Below are positions 52,421 through 63,871 of a stretch of DNA of 64,000 nt, in pieces. This stretch comes from Halictus rubicundus. Lineage: Eukaryota; Arthropoda; Insecta; Hymenoptera; Halictidae. The stretch spans positions 496,001-560,000 of the forward strand of contig NW_027488636.1 of NCBI RefSeq assembly GCF_050948215.1. Reading direction: 5' to 3'. The notes beneath the pieces were generated by a model. The model ran no database searches. It was not told where the DNA came from and saw only the letters and a list, made by a program, of their open reading frames with translations. Position 1 is the first letter of the stretch. Each line of letters opens with the position of its first letter. The position numbers were made by a program, and so were the translations under genes.

Positions 52421-55400
52421 GGCTAGAGGATACGATATAGGAGTGGATAGGATAGAGGATAGGATACGACAGAGGATAGGATAGGATAGAGGATAGGATA
52501 GGATAGCGGAAAGGATAGGATAGAGTATAGAATAGGATAGAGTATAGGATAGGATAGAGGAGAGGATAGGGGATTGGATAGGATAGAGGATAGGATAGGA
52601 TATAGGATAGGATAGGATAGAGGATAGGATAGGATAGAGGATAGGATAGGGAATTGGATAGAATAGAGGATAGGATAGGATACAGGATAGGATAGGATAG
52701 AGGATATGATAGGATAGAGGATAGGATACGATATGGGATTGGATAGGATAGAGGATAGGATACGATAGAGGATAGGATAGGATAGAGGATAGGATAGGAT
52801 AGAGAATAGGATATAGGTTTGGATAGGATAGAGGATAGAATAGGATAGACGATAGGATAGGATAGAGGATAGGATATGATAGAGGATAGGATAGGATAGA
52901 GGATAGGATAGGATAGAGAATACGATAGGGGATTGGATAGAATAGAGGATAGGATAGGATACAGGATAGGATAGGATACAGGATAGGATAGGATAGAGGA
53001 TATGATAGGATAGAGGATAGGATAGGATAGAGGATAGGATAGGATAGAGAATAGGATAGAATAGAGGATAGGATAGGGTAGAGGATCGGATAGGATAGGA
53101 TAGATGATATTATAGTAAAGAGGATAGGATATGATAGAGGATAGGATAGGGGACTGGATAGGATAGAGGATAGGATAGGATAGAGGATAGGATAGGATAG
53201 AGGATAGGATAGGATAGAGGATAGGATAGGATAGAGGATAGGATAGGATAGAGGATAGGATAGAGGATAGGATAGGATAGAGGATAGGATAGGATAGAGG
53301 ATAGGATAGGATAGAGGATAGGATAGGATAGAGGATAGGATAGGATAGAGGATAGGATAGGCTAGAGGATACGATATAGGAGTAGATAGGATAGAGGATA
53401 GGATACGATAGAGGATAGGATAGGATAGAGGATAGGATAGGATAGCGGAAAGGATAGGATAGAGTATAGAATAGGATAGAGGATAGGATAGGATAGAGGA
53501 TAGGATAGGATAGAGCATAGGATAGGATAGAGGATAGGATAGGATAGAGGATATGATAGGATAGGATAGAGGATAGGATTGGATAGAGGATAGGATAGGA
53601 TAGAGGATAGGATAGGATAGAGGATAGGATAGGATAGAGGATAGGATAGGATAGAGGATAGGATAGGATAGAGCATAGGATAGGATAGAGGATAGGATAG
53701 GATAGAGGATATGATAGGATACGATAGAGGATAGGATTGGATAGAGGATAGGATAGGATAGAGGATAGGATAGGATAGAGGATAGGATAGGATAGAGGAT
53801 ATGATAGGATAGAGGATACGATATGGGATTGGATAGGATAGAGGATAGGATAGGATAGAGGATAGGATAGGATAGAGGATAGGATAGGATAGAGGATAGG
53901 ATAGGATAGAGGATAGGATAGGATAGAGGATAGGATAGGATAGAGGATAGGATAGGATAGAGGATAGGATAGGATAGAGGATAGGATAGGATAGAGAATA
54001 GGATATAGGTTTGGATAGGATAGAGGATAGAATAGGATAGACGATAGGATAGGATAGAGGATAGGTTATGATAGAGGATAGGATAGGATATAGGATAGGA
54101 TAGGATAGAGAATACGATAGGGGATTGGATAGAATAGAGGATAGGATAGGATACTGGATAGGATAGGATACAGGATAGGATAGGATAGAGGATATGATAG
54201 GATAGAGGATAGGATAGGATAGAGGATAGGATAGGATAGAGAATAGGATAGAATAGAGGATAGGATAGGGTAGAGGATCGGATAGGATAGGATAGATGAT
54301 ATTATAGTAAAGAGGATAGGATATGATAGAGGATAGGATAGGGGACTGGATAGGATAGAGGATAGGATAGGATAGAGGATAGGATAGGATAGAGGATAGG
54401 ATAGGATAGAGGATAGGATAGGATAGAGGATAGGATAGGATAGAGGATAGGATAGAGGATAGGATAGGATAGAGGATAGGATAGGATAGAGGATAGGATA
54501 GGATAGAGGATAGGATAGAGGATAGGATAGGATAGAGGATAGGATAGGATAGAGGATAGGATAGGATAGAGGATAGGATAGGATAGAGGATAGGATAGGA
54601 TAGAGGATAGGATAGGATAGAGGATAGGATAGGCTAGAGGATACGATATAGGAGTAGATAGGATAGAGGATAGGATACGATAGAGGATAGGATAGGATAG
54701 AGGATAGGATAGGATAGCGGAAAGGATAGGATAGAGTATAGAATAGGATAGAGGATAGGATAGGATAGAGGATAGGATAGGATAGAGCATAGGATAGGAT
54801 AGAGGATAGGATAGGATAGAGGATATGATAGGATAGGATAGAGGATAGGATTGGATAGAGGATAGGATAGGATAGAGGATAGGATAGGATAGAGGATAGG
54901 ATAGGATAGAGGATAGGATAGGATAGAGGATAGGATAGGATAGAGCATAGGATAGGATAGAGGATAGGATAGGATAGAGGATATGATAGGATACGATAGA
55001 GGATAGGATTGGATAGAGGATAGGATAGGATAGAGGATAGGATAGGATAGAGGATAGGATAGGATAGAGGATATGATAGGATAGAGGATACGATATGGGA
55101 TTGGATAGGATAGAGGATAGGATAGGATAGAGGATAGGATAGGATAGAGGATAGGATAGGATAGAGGATAGGATAGGATAGAGGATAGGATAGGATAGAG
55201 GATAGGATAGGATAGAGGATAGGATAGGATAGAGGATAGGATAGGATAGAGGATAGGATAGGATAGAGGATAGGATAGGATAGAGGATAGGATAGGCTAG
55301 AGGATACGATATAGGAGTGGATAGGATAGAGGATAGGATACGATAGAGGATAGGATAGGATAGAGGATAGGATAGGGTAGCGGAAAGGATAGGATAGAGG

Positions 55401-56650
55401 ATAGGATAGGATAGAGGATCGGATAGGATAGGATAGATGATATTATAGTAAAGAGGATAGGATATGATAGAGGATAGGATAGGGGACTGGATAGGATAGA
55501 GGATAGGATAGGATAGAGGATAGGATAGGATAGAGGATAGGATAGGATAGAGGATAGGATAGGATAGAGGATAGGATAGGATAGAGGATAGGATAGAGGA
55601 TAGGATAGGATAGAGGATAGGATAGGATAGAGGATAGGATAGGATAGAGGATAGGATAGGCTAGAGGATACGATATAGGAGTAGATAGGATAGAGGATAG
55701 GATACGATAGAGGATAGGATAGGATAGAGGATAGGATAGGATAGCGGAAAGGATAGGATAGAGTATAGAATAGGATAGAGGATAGGATAGGATAGAGGAT
55801 AGGGTAGGATAGAGCATAGGATAGGATAGAGGATAGGATAGGATAGAGGATATGATAGTATAGGATAGAGGATAATATTGGATAGAGGATAGGATAGGAT
55901 AGAGGATAGGATAGGATAGAGGATAGGATAGGATAGAGGATAGGATAGGATAGAGGATAGGATAGGATAGAGCATAGGATAGGATAGAGGATAGGATAGG
56001 ATAGAGGATATGATAGGATAGGATAGAGGATAGGATTGGATAGAGGATAGGATAGGATAGAGGATAGGATAGGATAGAGGATAGGATAGGATAGAGGATA
56101 TGATAGGATAGAGGATACGATATGGGATTGGATAGGATAGAGGATAGGATAGGATAGGATAGAGGATAGGATAGGATAGAGGATAGGATAGGATAGAGGA
56201 TAGGATAGGATAGAGGATAGGATAGGATAGAGGATAGGATAGGATAGAGGATAGGATAGGCTAGAGGATACGATATAGGAGTGGATAGGATAGAGGATAG
56301 GATACGATAGAGGATAGGATAGGATAGAGGATAGGATAGGGTAGCGGAAATAATAGGATAGAGTATAGAATAGGATAGAGGATAAGATAGAATAGAGGTT
56401 AGGATATGATAGAGTATAGGATAGTATAGAGAATAGGATATAGGATTGGATAGGATAGAGGATAGAATAGGATAGAGGATAGGATAGGATAGAGGATACG
56501 ATAGGATAGGATAGATGATATTATAGTAAAGAGGATAGGATATGATAGAGGATAGGATACGGGACTGGATAGGATAGAGGATAGGATAGGATAGAGGATA
56601 GGATAGGATAGAGGATAGGATAGGATAGAGGATATGATAGGATAGAGCAT
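52421..56650 (+). repeat. Large domain C duplication D16, copy 1 (partner 60843-63860)
   Basis: The left part (52421 to about 53150) matches at offset 8,422: GGCT 52421/60843, GAATTGG 52651/61073, TACGATAGGGG 52921/61343, ATTATAG 53109/61531. The right part (54113 to 56650) matches at 7,184-7,259: ATTATAG 54301/61531, CGATATGGG 55091/62275, TATTATAG 55441/62693, GGGACTGG 56561/63820. The two offsets differ by 1,192, the exact spacing of an internal tandem pair here (TACGATAGGGG at 52921 and 54113). Copy 1 thus has one more 1,192-bp module. Confidence 0.84.
55115..55284 (+). repeat. Ten perfect 17-mers in the variable-number block
   Basis: Ten exact units between the marker pair (55087 and 55295). 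This is the partner of the 14-unit block at 62299 in the large domain C duplication; the partner is longer by four units (68 bases). Confidence 0.9.
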
Positions 56651-57026
56651 AGGATAGGATAGAGGATAGGATAGGATAGAGGATAGGATAGGATAGAGGA
56701 TAGGATAGGCTAGAGGATACGATATAGGAGTGGATAGGATAGAGGATAGGATACGACAGAGGATAGGATAGGATAGAGGATAGGATAGGATAGCGGAAAG
56801 GATAGGATAGAGTATAGAATAGGATAGAGTATAGGATTGGATAGAGGATAGGATAGGATAGAGGATAGGATAGGATAGAGGATAGGATAGGATAGAGGAT
56901 AGGATAGTATAGAGGATAGGATAGGATAGAGGATAGGATAGGCTAGAGGATACGATATAGGAGTAGATAGGATAGAGGATAGGATACGATAGAGGATAGG
57001 ATAGGATAGAGGATAGGATAGGATAG
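56149..57026 (+). repeat. Tandem duplication D15, copy 1 (partner 57426-58303), apparently identical
   Basis: About 878 bases recur at a constant offset of 1,277, and I found no difference in the stretches I compared line by line. Anchors are GGCT at 56259/57536, 56708/57985 and 56941/58218, GATATTATAG at 56517/57794, GGGACTGG at 56561/57838, GATATGATAGG at 56631/57908 and AGTATAG at 56906/58183. The first mismatch after the match is 57027 (A) versus 58304 (C, of GCGGAAAGG). The block includes GCGGAAATAATAGG and GGATACGACAGAGG. Confidence 0.9.
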
Positions 57027-57425
57027 AGGATAGGATAGGATAGAGGATAGGATAGGATAGAGGATAGGATAGGATAGAGGATAGGGTAGGATAGAGCATA
57101 GGATAGGATAGAGGATAGGATAGGATAGAGGATATGATAGTATAGGATAGAGGATAATATTGGATAGAGGATAGGATAGGATAGAGGATAGGATAGGATA
57201 GAGGATAGGATAGGATAGAGGATAGGATAGGATAGAGGATAGGATAGGATAGAGCATAGGATAGGATAGAGGATAGGATAGGATAGAGGATATGATAGGA
57301 TAGGATAGAGGATAGGATTGGATAGAGGATAGGATAGGATAGAGGATAGGATAGGATAGAGGATAGGATAGGATAGAGGATATGATAGGATAGAGGATAC
57401 GATATGGGATTGGATAGGATAGAGG

Positions 57426-58303
57426 ATAGGATAGGATAGAGGATAGGATAGGATAGAGGATAGGATAGGATAGAGGATAGGATAGGATAGAGGATAGGAT
57501 AGGATAGAGGATAGGATAGGATAGAGGATAGGATAGGCTAGAGGATACGATATAGGAGTGGATAGGATAGAGGATAGGATACGATAGAGGATAGGATAGG
57601 ATAGAGGATAGGATAGGGTAGCGGAAATAATAGGATAGAGTATAGAATAGGATAGAGGATAAGATAGAATAGAGGTTAGGATATGATAGAGTATAGGATA
57701 GTATAGAGAATAGGATATAGGATTGGATAGGATAGAGGATAGAATAGGATAGAGGATAGGATAGGATAGAGGATACGATAGGATAGGATAGATGATATTA
57801 TAGTAAAGAGGATAGGATATGATAGAGGATAGGATACGGGACTGGATAGGATAGAGGATAGGATAGGATAGAGGATAGGATAGGATAGAGGATAGGATAG
57901 GATAGAGGATATGATAGGATAGAGCATAGGATAGGATAGAGGATAGGATAGGATAGAGGATAGGATAGGATAGAGGATAGGATAGGCTAGAGGATACGAT
58001 ATAGGAGTGGATAGGATAGAGGATAGGATACGACAGAGGATAGGATAGGATAGAGGATAGGATAGGATAGCGGAAAGGATAGGATAGAGTATAGAATAGG
58101 ATAGAGTATAGGATTGGATAGAGGATAGGATAGGATAGAGGATAGGATAGGATAGAGGATAGGATAGGATAGAGGATAGGATAGTATAGAGGATAGGATA
58201 GGATAGAGGATAGGATAGGCTAGAGGATACGATATAGGAGTAGATAGGATAGAGGATAGGATACGATAGAGGATAGGATAGGATAGAGGATAGGATAGGA
58301 TAG
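57426..58303 (+). repeat. Tandem duplication D15, copy 2 (partner 56149-57026)
   Basis: Second copy of the 1,277-bp-period repeat. Downstream the two copies differ: copy 1 goes on in canonical units, copy 2 has GCGGAAAGGATAGG. Lack of visible divergence makes this the youngest duplication noticed, or possibly an assembly duplication. Confidence 0.88.
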
Positions 58304-58841
58304 CGGAAAGGATAGGATAGAGTATAGAATAGGATAGAGGATAGGATAGGATAGAGGATAGGATAGGATACAGCATAGGATAGGATAGAGGATAGGATAG
58401 GATAGAGGATATGATAGGATAGGATAGAGGATAGGATTGGATAGAGGATAGGATAGGATAGAGGATAGGATAGGATAGAGGATAGGATAGGATAGAGGAT
58501 AGGATAGGATACAGCATAGGATAGGATAGAGGATAGGATAGGATAGAGGATATGATAGGATAGGATAGAGGATAGGATTGGATAGAGGATAGGATAGGAT
58601 AGAGGATAGGATAGGATAGAGGATAGGATAGGATAGAGGATAGGATAGTATAGAGGATAGGATAGGATAGAGCATAGGATAGGATAGAGGATAGGATAGG
58701 ATAGAGGATATGATAGGATAGGATAGAGGATAGGATTGGATAGAGGATAGGATAGGATAGAGGATAGGATAGGATAGTGGATAGGATAGGATAGAGGATA
58801 TGATAGGATAGAGGATACGATATGGGATTGGATAGGATAGA

Positions 58842-59113
58842 GGATAGGATAGGATAGAGGATAGGATAGGATAGAGGATAGGATAGGATAGAGGATAGGA
58901 TAGGATAGAGGATAGGATAGGATAGAGGATAGGATAGGATAGAGGATAGGATAGGATAGAGGATAGGATAGGATAGAGGATAGGATAGGATAGAGGATAG
59001 GATAGGATAGAGGATAGGATAGGATAGAGGATAGGATAGGATAGAGGATAGGATAGGATAGAGGATAGGATAGGATAGAGGATAGGATAGGATAGAGGAT
59101 AGGATAGGATAGA
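58842..59113 (+). repeat. Sixteen consecutive perfect 17-mers (longest pure run noticed)
   Basis: Sixteen exact units lie between GATACGATATGGGATTGG (58814) and GGCTAGAGGATACG (59124). It is the longest of the seven variable-number canonical blocks bracketed by this marker pair in domain C. Confidence 0.93.
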
Positions 59114-60842
59114 GGATAGGATAGGCTAGAGGATACGATATAGGAGTGGATAGGATAGAGGATAGGATACGACAGAGGATAGGATAGGATAGAGGATAGG
59201 ATAGGATAGCGGAAAGGATAGGATAGAGTATAGAATAGGATAGAGTATAGGATAGGATAGAGGAGAGGATAGGGGATTGGATAGGATAGAGGATAGGATA
59301 GGATATAGGATAGGATAGGATAGAGGATAGGATAGGATAGAGGATAGGATAGGGAATTGGATAGAATAGAGGATAGGATAGGATACAGGATAGGATAGGA
59401 TAGAGGATATGATAGGATAGAGGATAGGATACGATATGGGATTGGATAGGATAGAGGATAGGATACGATAGAGGATAGGATAGGATAGAGGATAGGATAG
59501 GATAGAGAATAGGATATAGGTTTGGATAGGATAGAGGATAGAATAGGATAGACGATAGGATAGGATAGAGGATAGGATATGATAGAGGATAGGATAGGAT
59601 AGAGGATAGGATAGGATAGAGGATACGATAGGGGATTGGATAGAATAGAGGATAGGATAGGATACAGGATAGGATAGGATAGAGGATATGATAGGATAGA
59701 GGACAGGATAGGATAGAGGATAGGATAGGATAGAGGATATGATAGGATAGAGGATAGGATAGAATAGAGGATAGGATAGGGTAGAGGACAGGTTAGCATA
59801 GAGGATAGGATAGGATAGAGGATTCGATAGGATAGGATAGAGGATAGGATAGGGGATTGGATAGGATAGGATAGAGAATAGGGTAGGGTAGAAGATACAA
59901 TAGTATAGAGGATAGGATAGGATAGAGGATAGGATAGGATAGAGGATATGATAGGATAGGATAGAGGATAGGATTGGGTAGAGGATAGGATAGGATAGAG
60001 GATGGGATAGGATAGAGGATAGGATAGGATAGAGCATAGGATAGGATAGAGGATAGGATAGGATAGGATAGATGATATCATAGTAAAGAGGATAGGATAT
60101 GATAGAGGATAGGATAGGGGACTGGATAGGATAGAGGATAGGATAGGATAGAGGATACGATATAGGATTGGATAGGATAGAGGATAGGATACGATAGAGG
60201 ATAGGATAGGATAGAGCATAGGATAGGATAGAGGATAGGATAGGATAGAGGATATGATAGGATAGGATAGAGGATAGGATTGGATAGAGGATAGGATAGG
60301 ATAGAGGATAGGATAGGATAGAGGATAGGATAGGATAGAGGATAGGGTAGGATAGAGGATAGGATAGGATAGAGGATAGGATAGGATAGAGGATAGGATA
60401 GGATAGGGTAGATGATATTATAGTAAAGAGGATAGGATATGATAGAGGATAGGATAGGGGACTGGATAGGATAGAGGATAGGATAGGATAGAGGATAGGA
60501 TAGGATAGAGGATATGATAGGATAGGATAGAGGATAGGATTGGATAGAGGATAGGATAGGATAGAGGATAGGATAGGATAGTGGATAGGATAGGATAGAG
60601 GATAGGATAGGATAGAGGATAGGATAGGATAGAGGATAGGAAAGGATAGAGGATAGGATAGGATAGGATAGATGATATTATAGTAAAGAGGATAGGATAT
60701 GATAGAGGATATGATAGAGGACTGGATAGGATAGAGGATAGGATAGGATAGAGGATAGGATAGGATAGAGGATGCGATATAGCATTGGATAGGATAGAGG
60801 ATAGGATAGGATAGAGGATAGGATAGGATAGAGGATAGGATA

Positions 60843-63800
60843 GGCTAGAGGATACGATATAGGAGTGGATAGGATAGAGGATAGGATACGACAGAGGATA
60901 GGATAGGATAGAGGATAGGATAGGATAGCGGAAAGGATAGGATAGAGTATAGAATAGGATAGAGTATAGGATAGGATAGAGGAGAGGATAGGGGATTGGA
61001 TAGGATAGAGGATAGGATAGGATATAGGATAGGATAGGATAGAGGATAGGATAGGATAGAGGATAGGATAGGGAATTGGATAGAATAGAGGATAGGATAG
61101 GATACAGGATAGGATAGGATAGAGGATATGATAGGATAGAGGATAGGATACGATATGGGATTGGATAGGATAGAGGATAGGATACGATAGAGGATAGGAT
61201 AGGATAGAGGATAGGATAGGATAGAGAATAGGATATAGGTTTGGATAGGATAGAGGATAGAATAGGATAGACGATAGGATAGGATAGAGGATAGGATATG
61301 ATAGAGGATAGGATAGGATAGAGGATAGGATAGGATAGAGAATACGATAGGGGATTGGATAGAATAGAGGATAGGATAGGATACAGGATAGGATAGGATA
61401 CAGGATAGGATAGGATAGAGGATATGATAGGATAGAGGATAGGATAGGATAGAGGATAGGATAGGATAGAGAATAGGATAGAATAGAGGATAGGATAGGG
61501 TAGAGGATCGGATAGGATAGGATAGATGATATTATAGTAAAGAGGATAGGATATGATAGAGGATAGGATAGGGGACTGGATAGGATAGAGGATAGGATAG
61601 GACAGAGGATAGGATAGGATAGAGGATAGGATAGGATAGAGGATAGGATAGGATAGAGGATAGGATAGGATAGAGGATAGGATAGAGGATAGGATAGGAT
61701 AGAGGATAGGATAGGATAGAGGATAGGATAGGATAGAGGATAGGATAGGATAGAGGATAGGATAGGATAGAGGATAGGATAGGATAGAGGATAGGATAGG
61801 ATAGAGGATAGGATAGGCTAGAGGATACGATATAGGAGTAGATAGGATAGAGGATAGGATACGATAGAGGATAGGATAGGATAGAGGATAGGATAGGATA
61901 GCGGAAAGGATAGGGTAGAGTATAGAATAGGATAGAGGATAGGATAGGATAGAGGATAGGATAGGATAGAGCATAGGATAGGATAGAGGATAGGATAGGA
62001 TAGAGGATATGATAGGATAGGATAGAGGATAGGATTGGATAGAGGATAGGATAGGATAGAGGATAGGATAGGATAGAGGATAGGATAGGATAGAGGATAG
62101 GATAGGATAGAGGATAGGATAGGATAGAGCATAGGATAGGATAGAGGATAGGATAGGATAGAGGATATGATAGGATACGATAGAGGATAGGATTGGATAG
62201 AGGATAGGATAGGATAGAGGATAGGATAGGATAGAGGATAGGATAGGATAGAGGATATGATAGGATAGAGGATACGATATGGGATTGGATAGGATAGAGG
62301 ATAGGATAGGATAGAGGATAGGATAGGATAGAGGATAGGATAGGATAGAGGATAGGATAGGATAGAGGATAGGATAGGATAGAGGATAGGATAGGATAGA
62401 GGATAGGATAGGATAGAGGATAGGATGGGATAGAGGATAGGATAGGATAGAGGATAGGATAGGATAGAGGATAGGATAGGATAGAGGATAGGATAGGATA
62501 GAGGATAGGATAGGATAGAGGATAGGATAGGATAGAGGATAGGATAGGCTAGAGGATACGATATAGGAGTGGATAGGATAGAGGATAGGATACGATAGAG
62601 GATAGGATAGGATAGAGGATAGGATAGGGTAGCGGAAAGGACAGGATAGAGGATAGGATAGGATAGAGGATCGGATAGGATAGGATAGATGATATTATAG
62701 TAAAGAGGATAGGATATGATAGAGGATAGGATAGGGGACTGGATAGGATAGAGGATAGGATAGGATAGAGGATAGGATAGGATAGAGGATAGGATAGGAT
62801 AGAGGATAGGATAGGATAGAGGATAGGATAGGATAGAGGATAGGATAGGATAGAGGATAGGATAGAGGATAGGATAGAGGATAGGATAGGATAGAGGATA
62901 GGATAGGATAGAGGATAGGATAGGATAGAGGATAGGATAGGATAGAGGATAGGATAGGCTAGAGGATACGATATAGGAGTAGATAGGATAGAGGATAGGA
63001 TAGGATAGAGGATAGGGTAGGATAGAGCATAGGATAGGATAGAGGATAGGATAGGATAGAGGATATGATAGTATAGGATAGAGGATAATATTGGATAGAG
63101 GATAGGATAGGATAGAGGATAGGATAGGATAGAGGATAGGATAGGATAGAGGATAGGATAGGATAGAGGATAGGATAGGATAGAGCATAGGATAGGATAG
63201 AGGATAGGATAGGATAGAGGATATGATAGGATAGGATAGAGGATAGGATTGGATAGAGGATAGGATAGGATAGAGGATAGGATAGGATAGAGGATAGGAT
63301 AGGATAGAGGATATGATAGGATAGAGGATACGATATGGGATTGGATAGGATAGAGGATAGGATAGGATAGAGGATAGGATAGGATAGAGGATAGGATAGG
63401 ATAGAGGATAGGATAGGATAGAGGATAGGATAGGATAGAGGATAGGATAGGATAGAGGATAGGATAGGATAGAGGATAGGATAGGATAGAGGATAGGATA
63501 GGATAGAGGATAGGATAGGCTAGAGGATACGATATAGGAGTGGATAGGATAGAGGATAGGATACGATAGAGGATAGGATAGGATAGAGGATAGGATAGGG
63601 TAGCGGAAAGGATAGGATAGAGTATAGAATAGGATAGAGGATAAGATAGGATAGAGGTTAGGATATGATAGAGTATAGGATAGTATAGAGAATAGGATAT
63701 AGGATTGGATAGGATAGAGGATAGAATAGGATAGAGGATAGGATAGGATAGAGGATACGATAGGATAGGATAGATGATATTATAGTAAAGAGGATAGGAT

Positions 63801-63860
63801 ATGATAGAGGATAGGATACGGGACTGGATAGGATAGAGGATAGGATAGGATAGAGCATAG
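60843..63860 (+). repeat. Large domain C duplication D16, copy 2, one 1,192-bp module shorter
   Basis: Both parts of copy 1 map to this region, with the 1,192-bp tandem module present once instead of twice. Small offset steps are mostly unit multiples: +34, -46 (two 17-mers and a 12-mer) and +68 (four 17-mers). It stops aligning near the window end, where a TAGAGCATAGG variant comes one module earlier than in copy 1. Confidence 0.82.
62299..62536 (+). repeat. Fourteen 17-mers with one substitution
   Basis: Fourteen units lie between GATACGATATGGGATTGG (62271) and GGCTAGAGGATACG (62547). All are exact except one GGATGGG change near 62425. Same block position as 55115-55284, where there are ten units; the four-unit difference matches the 68-base offset change between the two duplicated regions. 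Confidence 0.9.
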
Positions 63861-63871
63861 GATAGGATAGA

